From positions 4,912,208 through 4,976,207 of the forward strand of contig CM060203.1 in NCBI GenBank assembly GCA_030562195.1: a stretch of DNA of 64,000 nucleotides, written 5' to 3'. The translations under genes were made by a program, and so were the position numbers. Origin of the DNA: Nipponacmea schrenckii (Eukaryota; Mollusca; Gastropoda; Lottiidae). Position 1 is the first letter of the stretch, and every line of letters starts with the position of its first letter. Under the pieces are notes generated by a model. It was given only the letters and a program-made list of their open reading frames with translations. It was not told where the DNA came from and made no database searches. This document shows positions 1-11,800 of the stretch, piece by piece.

Positions 1-2286
1 GCCTTTATTTACCCGACATTAACCAACTGCCAAATTTGCCCATATTTAATCCCGAATTCACCGAAATATGCCGACTGGTTTTCAATTTGATGCCTCGAAA
101 TATCACTGTTCCATATATGGCAATATTATTACGTTCGACATGTCGGTCAAAGATACCAAATGGGGCAAACATGTATAAACTATATATACCAACTGTATAC
201 AGGCTTTTAAAATTTGACCAAAATTTGATATACGTTTCATTTCATACATAAAATAAGATATAATCGTTGTATTTATCACCGAAGACAGAACAAAAAATTT
301 CCACCTACGGTCCTTTTCACAAGTTTTCGATATTTAGTGATCATAACTGGTATCAGCTATCTTATTTTTTTTTAAGAACATGGAAGTTATACTGTAATTT
401 TAGACAGTTCAACACTTTCTTTTATTATTTCAAAATCTACTTCTGCTTGAAGCTGGCTTACCCATCGCTATCAAAACAAGCCTACATTGTTCAATTTTTG
501 TCTACATTGCCCAAATCAGAATGCTGAATGAGTCGATTGGCTCTATTTAGCTTAAATCTGACAACAATCTGGATTTTGTATATCGTTAGTTTTTGTAGTT
601 GAAAGGTTTTTTCTTTTTTGTACAGTAGGCAAAAAAAAACAAAAAAAAAAACACTTCAGGTAGAACGATTTCGTGTGATCAGGGTTGGTAAGTGTAGGGC
701 CCTTCAAAGACAAGAAAAAAAAGGATCGGCATATCTATAGTGTTTTACTTAGTGCGACCAGTTTGGTTTCCAGCACCATCCTTCATAATTGTTACAAACA
801 GTTATTGCCAGGACTCACACTGCTCTAGACTTATTATACTGTGCATCTTTTATAATTTTCAACTTTTGCTGTTCACCTTCTGCAATGTCTGGATACATAT
901 TTGGCCCAGATGTCATTTATTGTTCAGACAGTTAAGACATTCATGATAAATCTGAATTTAGTTTACACGAGAGTTGTTTTTTTTTTCTCGATAATTTTAC
1001 ATGTTTCCTCTTCAAGCATGACACGGTCTGAAATATATCTGAATGAGATTGGAGATTGATTCAATATTTTGGCTCTCTTGTGTTGAAGTCTAAAAAGATC
1101 AAAAGAGCAGTTTCCGGTGTAGGAGTGATTCTTAAAATAGTTACCAAGATTCAATTTTCTAGCCATCAATCACAATGTTAAACATCAATTCCACTGTTCT
1201 CGGCTAATACAACTCCCTTTTCATTGAATTTGGGTATCAATTATCATCACGGATTGTTCTGACCCGAAACCCGAGACGACCATCGAACGTGAGGTTTATG
1301 ATAAACTAGCGAACTGGGTTAAACGTCTAATCTGCTCGAAGCGTGGGATGGTCATAAAAAAATCAGCAACGAAACGTTTTTTAGAGTAATTTAAGTAATG
1401 GACATTAGTTTTGTAAAGATTTGTAGTTGTTATTTTATTACATATGATAATTTAAAGTGTCTTTATAACTGAGGTTTGGCGATGCGACTTCAAATAACTT
1501 TTAATAGCCCTATTTCCGATTTTTTGCTATACGTGTCTCTTATATGACCTATGGTTATATGCGTTTGGTAATTCTGCCATTGCAAGTAGTAGTCACCCCT
1601 ATACATTTGATAAAGTCGAATTGAAAGAGTGTCATACGTTGGATGGAAAAACTTCATATTGATTGTAGCATGATTCGAATAATTACCACGAACATAATTT
1701 AAAACACTTCATTCCAATTAACTTTACAACACTAATGACTTTTTATCTTGGTATAATGGCCCCATTACTTCCACCAGCTCATGTCTTTATTGATATAGCA
1801 CCAATCAGTTGCCGCCATTTGTACCGGCTTTCTTAAAGTGATGTTCTGTCACAGCATGGAATGGCGCAATCCAGGATAGTGGCCAGTTTCATTCTTTACG
1901 ATCTTTCCGTTTATGAGTAGTTCTAATCTCGACTCTTTGGTTGGTGTTGATTCTCATATTCAGATCCGTTAAAAAATGTTCACACCTTCCACAATCACTT
2001 GTGACAAAATTGAGCTGGAAATACTTCCACTATCCCATACGATTAAAATACAAATCTGCCTCATCTTTTTGCTACATTTGGCTGCCATGACCTGAGGTTT
2101 TTCTTTAAGTTCCTCTTCAATTTGATCCAATATTTGACATAGTTTATATGATCAATAACGCCGTTCTAATTGGTTATACAATAATAGTAAATGTTAAACA
2201 ATGAAAACATATTGAACACAGTGGCATCACCAACGTCCGCGTTATATGTAACTCTCGGTTGCGTCGGTTAGAGATTGAGTTAAAAT
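1..2286. other. Intergenic or intronic DNA, no gene recognised
   Basis: AT-rich sequence with only short open frames of biased composition. A poly-A-rich tract lies near 631-652. A slightly more GC-rich block at about 1740-2160 could be an old transposon remnant, but both strands are full of stops and I could not name it. Confidence 0.5.
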
Positions 2287-2302
2287 TACTGTGTTTCGTA
2301 AA

Positions 2303-2483
2303 AATGAAATGAATGGAGTTTTACATCCTACTTTTCTGCACCTTATGGGCTAATGAAGACAGGCAATGCCATGCAGTGTGCTATGAGGGAAATTTTGCAA
2401 GGACAGCGACATTAGCCTACTCTTTTACGATTTCCAACTGTCGAGGGATCTTTAACGTGCACAGCCTGTAGCACAAATGCAGG
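2303..2483 (-). mobile_element. 5'-truncated SINE, minus strand, with 16-bp target-site duplication
   Basis: The reverse complement matches the 3' half of the complete SINE at 7604-7967, from the conserved block around GTGCTACAGGCTGTGCACG to the terminal block with GACGTAAAACTCCATTC. A perfect 16-bp direct repeat, TACTGTGTTTCGTAAA, flanks it at 2287-2302 and 2484-2499. The tRNA-like promoter half is absent, as expected when target-primed reverse transcription stops early. The exact duplication suggests a fairly young insertion. Confidence 0.8.
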
Positions 2484-2499
2484 TACTGTGTTTCGTAAA

Positions 2500-2863
2500 G
2501 CACTGGGAATGTATCGTTAACTTGCAATCCAATATCATTATTGGATAAAGTGATTTTAACCTTGTCTTTGATCTATGTCGTCATCGTTCTTGTATGATTT
2601 GGGTTATTGAAAGTATTGTATGGTATGTGTGTCATTAGGCCAGTGGGCTAAAGAGATGTTATAACAAGCCGACCGCACTGTTTGTTTGTGGCCAACAATT
2701 ATCTATAATAAATTGGTATTGATGAAAGGCTCATATCGCCTAATCTAGCTTTATCAGACCGTTTAACTTCCAATGCAATGCAATTATTTCATTTGAAAGA
2801 TTTCTGCAATATAGTCAAGGTTTTTTATGTTATATAATACACACATGAACTTTATGTACTTTA
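2500..2863. other. Spacer upstream of a small secreted-peptide ORF
   Basis: No coding frame or repeat recognised. An ATG at 2845 is followed by a different frame that soon stops, so it does not start the downstream peptide. Confidence 0.4.
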
Positions 2864-3073
2864 TTGAAGGCCGAAATTATCCTTTCAGTTATCTGTATAA
2901 TAGTTAGCGTAAAGCTCCAGGTCCAATCCACGCAATGGTCGAGATATTATAGTCCGAAAAATGATGCAGGTCGGAGTTACTGCCCTGATAAGGCGTCTAG
3001 TCCTCAGAAACAATTCGACTCGAAAGGGTGCTATAAAGTAAGATGTAAAACCTGCAATTCCTCAGCCAAATAA
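2864..3073 (+). pseudogene. Small secreted four-cysteine peptide ORF with TTG in place of ATG
   Basis: A 69-codon frame ends at TAA 3071-3073. It opens with a textbook signal peptide: a lysine, then a hydrophobic run with IILSVICIIVSV, then a polar QVQS that could precede cleavage. About 47 hydrophilic residues follow, with four cysteines spaced C-x15-C-x4-C-x2-C. The first codon, exactly where the initiator should be, is TTG, and an in-frame TGA lies at 2846-2848, so no upstream ATG is available in the unspliced DNA. A possible polyadenylation signal AATAAA is at 3175-3180. The gene may have lost its start by one substitution, may use a non-AUG start, or may take its first exon from further upstream: CTTTCAG at 2882-2888 could be a splice acceptor. 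I do not recognise the family and infer no function beyond secretion. Confidence 0.35.
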
Positions 3074-3174
3074 TCTATCAATGAGAGTTATATTTAAATC
3101 AGATCTAGGTCCTTGACCTTTAATGATTGGGTTCGATATGTTTTTTATTTTGATTCGCTTTGATACTTCTTTTT

Positions 3175-3180
3175 AATAAA
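3175..3180 (+). terminator. Possible polyadenylation signal AATAAA
   Basis: Canonical hexamer about 100 bases after the stop of the small secreted-peptide ORF. Such hexamers are common by chance in AT-rich DNA. Confidence 0.3.
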
Positions 3181-4443
3181 GTCATAAACAATCATTGTCT
3201 TTAAAGTCGTGGTTTTCTAATCAATATGGTTTCTTTGTGAGTGATCTTTGACAGAAAATAATCAAATGTTAATGAAAGATCACTGTTGTAAAGACGAGAA
3301 CAAAAGTTATTGATGAAGTTCAAAACATTTTACGTTTTAATGTTAGAAGCCCAGAAAAATGCGTTTGAAACAGAAGTTTCATCCTATCCATTTACATTCA
3401 TTAGCTTTTAAACTTCTGTAAGTTCTTTTTAGACTGATTGGTAAGCAATACTTCGCCTAAGAAAATTTAATTTAGCATATTCCTATAAGCGCTTGATTTA
3501 AATACATGTATATGCAATATTAAATATATAGATTTACGATCAATGAGTTTGAATTTTCTGATATGACAATAAACGATGCCGCAATGTGCAGCATTTTTTT
3601 TTCAAGTTTGAAGACGACATCGGGACGTTTGTTTTAATTTAAAAAAAGAGAGTTTGGGCAACAATTATTTATCCGACTCGGTGCACATGAAATTCACTTC
3701 ATTTACTGAATCTCTTTCACATGGTTATGACGTGACCGTAAATATTCGTATTTGTTCATCTGGTAACTGAACATGACTTATAACCTTATCATTAACTAGG
3801 ACCTTTGATAGTGCATTGACAATTCTAATCCTACCCGCTTTTCGGACGTGAAAAACATTATGAAGTATGTAATATCGTCACGTCATATTGTATAGGAGTT
3901 GCACCGACCCATTTTCACGTTTACTTTTATCATATTTAAAAGTTAAAGTCAGGGGGATATTTGCCATAAATGCTTGATGTTTGAAAACTGAATAGGCCTA
4001 CGGTCGAAGTGCAAACTCGCCCAGTCCTTTACACAGTCTAGAGTGTTGAACTAGTAGTAGTCACATTACACTGTTATAAAATTAGTTAATCGTTAATCTC
4101 ATATTACGCTTGAGGCCAAAACACTCATAACAACTTCGTCATACGCAGATTTCTAGGAATTTGGTACCATCAAGTTGGGCTATCCGACTTCAATCGCGTA
4201 CCCTTCCCGACCCCCACTGTTCAAACATATGACTACAATGATACAAGGGCTATGACATACCATTATGTCCCCTACATTGATAACAGACGTAAATAGGTAG
4301 TATCTATTGCACTTAATTGTTCTATAAACATAGTCATACGATTAACACGTATATCAATTATATTGTCTAATCATTTTGAATATTAACAATATTAACCGAT
4401 CAAACTGAAATATTCCTTGTAGTATAAGAACATAGCGCAAAAA
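3181..4443. other. No gene or repeat recognised
   Basis: AT-rich sequence with frequent stops on both strands. Nothing coding or repetitive was recognised up to the minisatellite. Confidence 0.4.
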
Positions 4444-5880
4444 CGGACAAGGTCGTGCAAGGTGGGAAGTAGACCAATAATGATGTACAACATATCAATG
4501 GTGTTCGGCAAATCTAAACAAGGATTAACGACATGTCTTTAGTATGTTGCACGTCATACCTCGACAATGGTGTGCGGCGTTTCAAGACAAAATAGTGTAC
4601 AACATATCTAGACGCATCTTTACACTGATTAACGACATCATCTAGACAATAGTATACGACATTTCACGACAATGGTGCGCGGCATATCTAAACAATGATT
4701 AACGACATATATACGACATATCACGACAATGGTGCGCGGCATATCTAAACACTGATTAACGACATATCTTGATTATGGTATACGACATATCACGACAATG
4801 GTGCGCGGCATATCTAAACAATGATTAACGACATATATACGACATATCACTACAATGGTGCGCGGCATATCTCAACAATGATTAACGACATGTATACGAC
4901 ATATCACGACAATGGTGCGCGGCATATCTAAACACTGATTAACGACATATCTTGATTATGGTATACGACATATCACGACAATGGTGCGCGGCATATCTAA
5001 ACAATGATTAACGACATATATACGACATATCACTACAATGGTGCGCGGCATATCTCAACAATGATTAACGACATGTATACGACATATCACGACAATGGTG
5101 CGCGGCATATCTAAACAATGATTAACGACATATATACGACATTTCACGACAATGGTGCGCGGCATATCTCAACAATGATTAACGACATATATACGACATA
5201 TCACGACAATGGTGCGCGGCATATCTCAACAATGATTAACGACATGTATACGACATATCACGACAATGGTGCGCGGCATATCTAAACACTGATTAACGAC
5301 ATATCTTGATTATGGTATACGACATATTACGAAAATGCTGCACGGCAAATCTAAACACTGATTAACGACATATCTTGATTATGGTATACGACATATCACG
5401 ACAATGGTGCACGGTATATCTAAACACTGATTAACGACATATCTTGATTATTGTATACAACATATCACGACAATGGTGCACAGCATATCTAAACACTGAT
5501 TAACGACATATCTTGATTATGGTATACGACATATCACGACAATGGTGCACGGCATATCTAAACACCGATTTACGACATTATCTTGATTATGGTATACGAC
5601 ATATCACGAAAATGCTGCACGGCAAATCCAAACACTGATTAACGACATATCTTGATTATGGTATACGACATATCACGACAATGGTGCACGGCATATCTAA
5701 ACACTGATTAACGAAATATCTAGACTATGGTATACAAAATTTCACGACAATGGTGTACGATGTATCAAGAAAAGAGTGATTAGAGTGTACGACATATCAC
5801 GACAATGGTGCACGACGTATCTAGACAAAATTGATAAGAGTGCACATATCAAGACTATGGTGTACAACATATAAATAACG
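4444..5880. repeat. Minisatellite, 57/58-bp and 69-bp units, partly a 183-bp higher-order repeat
   Basis: About twenty head-to-tail units share the core CACGACAATGGTGCGCGGC followed by ATATCTAAACAATGATTAACGACAT. Short units are 57-58 bp. Long units are 69 bp and carry an extra CTTGATTATGGT-like segment. Between about 4741 and 5106 the order long-short-short repeats with a period of 183 bp. Units after about 5330 are mostly of the long type with GCACGG in place of GCGCGG, and the edges decay. Higher-order structure implies amplification of multi-unit blocks by unequal exchange. Confidence 0.9.
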
Positions 5881-7590
5881 ATGCAAGACACGTGTATATC
5901 ATATGTCACATTATGAATATATAATTTTGATATATTAGCCTATTTTTTTTTCTATGACATATTTTTCTTCTGAAGAAAATTGAATAAATTCTTTTGAAAA
6001 AAAAGACATATTTTCAATTTCCCGAATGCCCACGGATTGATATGAGCCCATTATATATGTCCTTTTTTTATCAAATGACGAGTCATGTCCTTTTCAAGTG
6101 CAACATTCTATATAATGATATCTATGTAGGTGATGACGTCATGCTATCTATATCCTATTACGATTATTATAGTGTATTATCAAAGATAAGTGGTCACGCC
6201 CGAACCGACCAATCACCGATAACATTATCAATTTACCTAAGAAATTTACTATGTACTATAAAACACCCCTCTTTATTTCCTATACCGTAATCTTAATACA
6301 TTGTCATGTCCATATCATAAACGGCAATTCAAAAGACGATACATCTCAAATGAAGACGTTTTGTCATATTGACTGAATTCGATATTGCTGTTACATCGAC
6401 AGTATTTTAAACCAATGAAAAAGATGTTTAGTATAGAATCAAGTCGGCATCATGACTAGAAGGTTTTTGTATTCTGTAGTACCGTATCAATATTTGTTAT
6501 GTGTCAATAAACCCACTAGTTTGTATAGAGAAACCATGTCAGTGTGCCAAGTTATTTTCAGCAATTTATTAAATCATAATTCCACAGTCTATTTTGATTC
6601 TGATACTTATACTTGAAAGTCAACAGTAAATGCATGAGTTTTATATTACTTTTTCAATAAGGGAACTTGAATCATAATTTGCATTTATATTTACACGTAT
6701 ATTGCCAATAGTAATTGGATTAAGCGAGTGTTGGGAGTTACATTGACGTCATGATTTATGCATGTATGTATGTATGGGTGATTGTCGTCATTAAACATAT
6801 TCCAATATACTCTATTTGTCTGATAGAGATCGATTCTGCTACCCGTATACCTTTGACAAGTTGTTATTCGATCCGCACCTAATTATATAGACTATAACGA
6901 TAGTTCAACTTTCACACTCTTTTTGGATTAAAAAAAGACCCCTTTTTTAACTTTTAGAATTAAGTGGCTTTACAATATTGCGGATTGTTATTCTCAAAAA
7001 GTTAACGCTTAGTCATATGTTTCACCAAAATTGTGGATTCTGAAATCATGTCCGAAGAAGTCCATACAAACTAAACCAGTAGCTTACAGTAAAGTATATA
7101 TGTGATTTATTCCGTTTCTTAATAGTTAACTTTATGTCATTCCACAAAATACAATACGATACATATTTTAACAGTAGCCTAAAAAAACTAACCACGTCAC
7201 ATCTGTTTGGGTCATTTAGTTCAGTGCTTTCCTTATAGGATAATCCTAACTATTTCGTTAACACAAGTTTGTTAATTTTTTTTTTACCTAATTAACCATG
7301 AAATAGGCAAATTTTATTATTTTAAGGAATGAGTGTATGACGTCACACCTCTTGAATGGTTGCCATGGTATTATGACAGAAAATAAAATCACGAAAAACT
7401 TCTTGAAATTCTCATTTAGACTGAACAATTCTATTGAAACATTTAATTAAGTTACAAACTGTGAATATTCTGCTGATATAAAACAAAGATTCTATACTTT
7501 GGTTATATTTAGACTTAAACTCACTGTATTGGAGACATTTAGATAAGTGTTGTCTCGATTTGCTATAAACGATATTTTTATTCAGAGACG
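5881..7590. other. No gene recognised
   Basis: AT-rich DNA with a short TGTA/TATG microsatellite near 6758-6775. The 98-codon frame at 5994-6290 has no domain, splice context or convincing composition and is treated as chance. Confidence 0.4.
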
Positions 7591-7603
7591 ACGCATATAG
7601 GAG

Positions 7604-7967
7604 TTCGGAGCCGCGGTGGCTCAGTGAGTTAGACTCGCTTACCTGAAGGTCCAGGTTTTAATCCCGGCAAAGGTCGAGATGAACTTTCGGATTTTTCAGC
7701 CCGGTTTCCTCTTGCCAGTGATGCAGGTTGGAGGGACTGACATGGAAAAAAGAGCCTAGTTGTTCGGATGGGACAATAAACCGAACCCGCGTGTGCTACA
7801 GGCTGTGCACGTTAAAGATCCCTCGACATTTGGAAATCATATTAAGAGTAGGCTAATGCCACTGTCCTGGCAAAATTTCCCTCGTCGCACACTGCATCGC
7901 GTTGCCCGTCTCCATTAGCCCATAAGGTGCAGAAGAGTAGGACGTAAAACTCCATTCAATTCATTTC
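7604..7967 (+). mobile_element. Complete tRNA-derived SINE with 13-bp target-site duplication
   Basis: The head resembles a tRNA gene: GCCGCGGTGGCTCAGTGAG carries an A-box-like TGGCTCAGTGAGT and GGTTTTAATCCCGGC carries a decayed B box, so an RNA polymerase III internal promoter is likely. The body contains the conserved block around GTGCTACAGGCTGTGCACG and ends with GACGTAAAACTCCATTC. Direct repeats ACGCATATAGGAG (7591-7603) and ACGCATATAAGAG (7968-7980) differ at one base and define the target-site duplication. Other members are at 2303-2483 (minus) and 59713-60060 (plus). Confidence 0.85.
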
Positions 7968-7980
7968 ACGCATATAAGAG

Positions 7981-9344
7981 CTATATTGTGTATCGGCGAG
8001 CACATTTTTCTGCTTACTTTGCAGAATACATATTTTACGTCCAGTTCATCTAAAATCAAAATTTCGGTACGTGTTATGTTCTCTGTCAATAAGTCTCTTC
8101 AGCCATGAGGATACTTCCCATGACGTCATATCGCTGGAATTCTTTAAAATATCAGGAAAAGCTGAAATTGAGCTCTTAAAGCAAGTGAATGAAACTGTCT
8201 CGGCGTGATATAAAATATCATTATTACATTATTCATATAAATAATATGACCATAATAAGGTTGTGGTTGTTTTTCTCGTCGACAAACGTCATAAGCCTAC
8301 ATAATATCTTGGAAATTGGATGATTGGATTCAATTTATTTAAAATAAAGTCTAGATTTGATTTGTAGAGATGAATATAGACATTTTAACATGCTAGGACA
8401 TATAGTGCATTTAACTACATGCACGCTTATGGTGAAAATTGAAAGCCCCACGCCGTCTTTTAAAGACATTACACGCAAATCTACCAAAATTTACCGTCTT
8501 GAGTAAACTTTCAAACCCAAAATAACTTCGCCTTTCTCCAAACAGAAAATAAATACTCCACTATAATTCCTAGTCAATATGGTACAAGGTTTAAGAAACA
8601 TACATGTTTATTTTAAACATATAAATAGGTGGGAGTTGTTAATTAAAGGGGGAATTGCTCAAGTTAAAAAAAAATAAAAAAGTCATGTATCCTCCTTTAC
8701 AAACAGATTTATTATTTTATAAACGTTGTAAAATTATTCTTGGTTATTTACATATCAATATTTTATTGAGCGTATTTTATATACTACTCTATTTGCTTTT
8801 AATTTGTTACCAAGACTTTCATTTTTAAACAAAGTTTAAGCAAGCCATTGATTTAAAAAAAAGTTAAAATTTAAAAAGTCAACATGTAAATTGTTGAAAA
8901 ATGTTTTCCTTTTTTTAATGTACAAGACAGTTGTCCAATTCATAAAGAACATTGTAAGCTATAACTTCATGTCTTAATACATATAACACTAAATCATTTA
9001 CAAACTAAATGCATTCTACAAAATAAATGTTTAATGTTGATGATCCTAATGTCTTTATAATGAAATTGGCACTTTAAAGCAGCCCAATCAGTTAATGTAC
9101 AGGAACATTATTTTGTGTATTGCGATCCTCACAAATCAAGATAAATCGACCGTTAACTAGTCATCTATAAGAAGGCCCATGTTATATGTCCGAACGAATA
9201 TGTGTAAATTGACCGCATTGGAAACATTATGTGCCGAAATGCGTACACGTACTGCACCTAATATGTTGCATATCTTTACCCAAACAATATAATAAATACA
9301 AGCCTCTCCCCTCATGTTCTACCTTTATACTTAGAGAGAGAACT
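7981..9344. other. No gene or repeat recognised
   Basis: Very AT-rich (notably 8640-8960), with no long open frame and nothing recognised. Confidence 0.4.
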
Positions 9345-9391
9345 TTTACACCATTTTACTAGCTTAAGTGGCATTTAGTAATTGGTGGATA

Positions 9392-9509
9392 CAATAACTG
9401 GAAACAATTTTATGGATAACAATTACTTAATTATTCAATAACGAGAACATCATCAGTGAAACGTCACAAGTTATTTAATAGTTATCCATATAATTGTATC
9501 CAGTTATTA
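9392..9509. repeat. Imperfect inverted repeat, 29-bp arms, 60-bp spacer
   Basis: The left arm 9392-9420 begins CAATAACTGG and ends TATGGATAAC. The right arm 9481-9509 is its reverse complement except for three mismatches. Looser matching outside the arms (TTTTACACC near 9346, a similar complement near 9550) suggests a small foldback MITE of about 220 bp. No target-site duplication could be fixed. Confidence 0.65.
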
Positions 9510-9565
9510 CAACACTTGAATGATTATTATGTGCTATTGAAACAGTGTAAATCTTTTATTCCACC

Positions 9566-11040
9566 CATTATTTTAATCCTAACTGCCTTGTAAGTGTATT
9601 TTAATTTCATTTCATAGTTTAAATGGTAATGGATTAATATAAGCTACGGCTTGTTTCCGAAAAAACCATATATATAAGTATAAATATACTATTTGCAAAT
9701 TCTGTAAAAATATTGTTATATTGTAAAAATCTTATGTATTGCTAGTAAAAAGGTCCCTTTAAACATTTACGCTACAGTCAACATTAATTCAAAACTTGAA
9801 ATTGTTGAACGTGGTTGTAACATCTCTTACACACTCTACCCATTCATGAATTAAAATACATTATAAAGTATTTTAGAACATCTGAATCAGTGGTCGTTAT
9901 CAGCCACCTTATACTAATGATAAATTATTGTCAAAATCTCTATTTCTTTGGTGAAATATGTGGTACTTTCAACGTAATGTCTTAAATGGTTTAAACACGT
10001 GTAGGTCTACCTAAGTTGCGATCCCAGATGGGTCGGTCTCGGTTATATTCAATATCATTGCAAAATAGTTAATTACTTATCGTAAGCACTAAGGGCGCAT
10101 TTGCATATATACGACAACTGATACAAAATGTTCCATTTAATATGTATGAAGGGATATACACGTAGTCGCGTCTAAATTAGTATATTGGAATTGAAATCCA
10201 GTGCCCTGTTCTCCTACAATAACAACGACAGGTACATACAAAGTTCGTTTCGTTTCTTAATTGGTTCATTTCCAAGAAGTTATCCCCATTATTATTATTG
10301 GGATATAATAAAACTGGTAATATATGAACTCCCTGAAGGCGTAATCAGTTTATATTATCACCAACCATGTTTTTAATGAATTAAAGTATATAGAATCGGA
10401 TGTTAAAGTTCCATACTGAAAAGTACTCTGAACTTCATAAATTGCAGTCCATTAACTCGCATTTGTAATAGAAGCAAGGCAGTCCTCAGCGATAAATCAA
10501 GCGAAAAAATGAGACATAGCTTATCAAAGGTCTCCCGAAACACCGTTATCAATAAGGAACCCGTCATTGAAAAAACCGAGTTATACGGGAAGCTATTTGA
10601 ATAAGATAAATATAAATCGAAATTAAATCTTAAATAACTTGTGGGATGGCCTGATTCTATAACTTCACCCCCACACACCTTATTATAACCCATAATCTGT
10701 TCTATACTCTATTTATTGTCTATATTATTTGGTTCTTTGTACTAGCATATCCATAATTGTGTTCTTATTTAAACTTTTCACATAATTTTTAGACGACGGG
10801 TTTATCGGCAACGTGTCTCAATATCCACATGAGAAAGAATATTCCATAAGCCCTAACATTTCAACACAATGGGAAATTGTATACGGAAGAATTAATGATG
10901 TGTCTACTTAATGTAAGTACATGCGTACAGTCAACATAATTGAAATGTTTGTAACTGGTTTAGACTCATGCACAAATATTTCATTCAGTACAAATTCGCT
11001 TAGTATTTCATTCATTAATTACTTTACTATTTTAGTATTT
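9566..11040. other. No gene recognised
   Basis: AT-rich, with chance frames only (10185-10376 plus, 10403-10693 minus). Neither has a domain, signal peptide or plausible splice context. Confidence 0.4.
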
Positions 11041-11800
11041 CACATCCATACATGAACAAACCCAGTTTTCTCATTTGTAAATGAACACAAGCGTAGTATT
11101 CTCATTTGTAAATGAACAGAAGTCTAGTATTCTCATTTGTAAATGATCACAAGCCTAGTATTTTCATTTGTAAATGTACACGAGCCTTTTTTCTCATTTG
11201 TAAATGAACACAAGCCTTTTTTTCTCTTTTTCAAATTAACACAAGTCTTATAGTATTCTCATTATTAAATGAACAGAAGCCAAGTTTTCTCATTTGTAAA
11301 TGCAAACAAGCCTAGTTTTCTCATTTGTAAATGATCACAAACCTAGTATTCTCATTTGTAAATGAACACAAGTCTAATATTCTAAATTTTTAAATGAACA
11401 CGAGCCTTTTTTCATATTTGCAAATGAACACAAGTCTAGTATTCTCATTTTTTAAATGAACACAAGCTTAGTTTTCTCATTTGTAAATGGACAGGAGTCT
11501 AGTATTCTCATTTGTAAATGAACACAAGTCTGGTTCACATTTGTAAATAAACACAGGCCTTGTTTTCTCTTTTGTAAATGAAAACAAGCCTTGTTTTCTT
11601 TTTATAAATGAACACAAGTCTAGTTTTCTTATTTGTAAATGAACCCAAGTCACATTTATAAATGATCACAAGCCTAGTATTCTCATCTATAAATCCTGGT
11701 TTACAATTATAAATGAACACAAGCCTGGTTCACATTTGATAAAGAACACATGCCTTGCTTTCTCTTTTGTACAAGAAAATAAGCCTATTATTCTCATTGA
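11041..11800. repeat. Minisatellite of about 31 bp
   Basis: Around two dozen imperfect copies of a unit containing CTCATTTGTAAATGAACACA followed by AGCCTAGTATT. The ATTTGTAAAT part is nearly self-complementary, giving each unit weak dyad symmetry. A minus-strand 61-codon frame at 11535-11720 only translates the repeat. Confidence 0.9.

Noticed and set aside
5994..6290. 98-codon ORF
   Set aside because: Composition is that of random AT-rich sequence, with many F, Y and I and no splice or domain support.
7604..7680. tRNA gene at the SINE head
   Set aside because: Box-like motifs are present, but no cloverleaf forms, the segment continues into a 360-bp repeat body, and flanking target-site duplications show it is a SINE.
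11535..11720. 61-codon repetitive ORF
   Set aside because: It is the translation of the 31-bp minisatellite.
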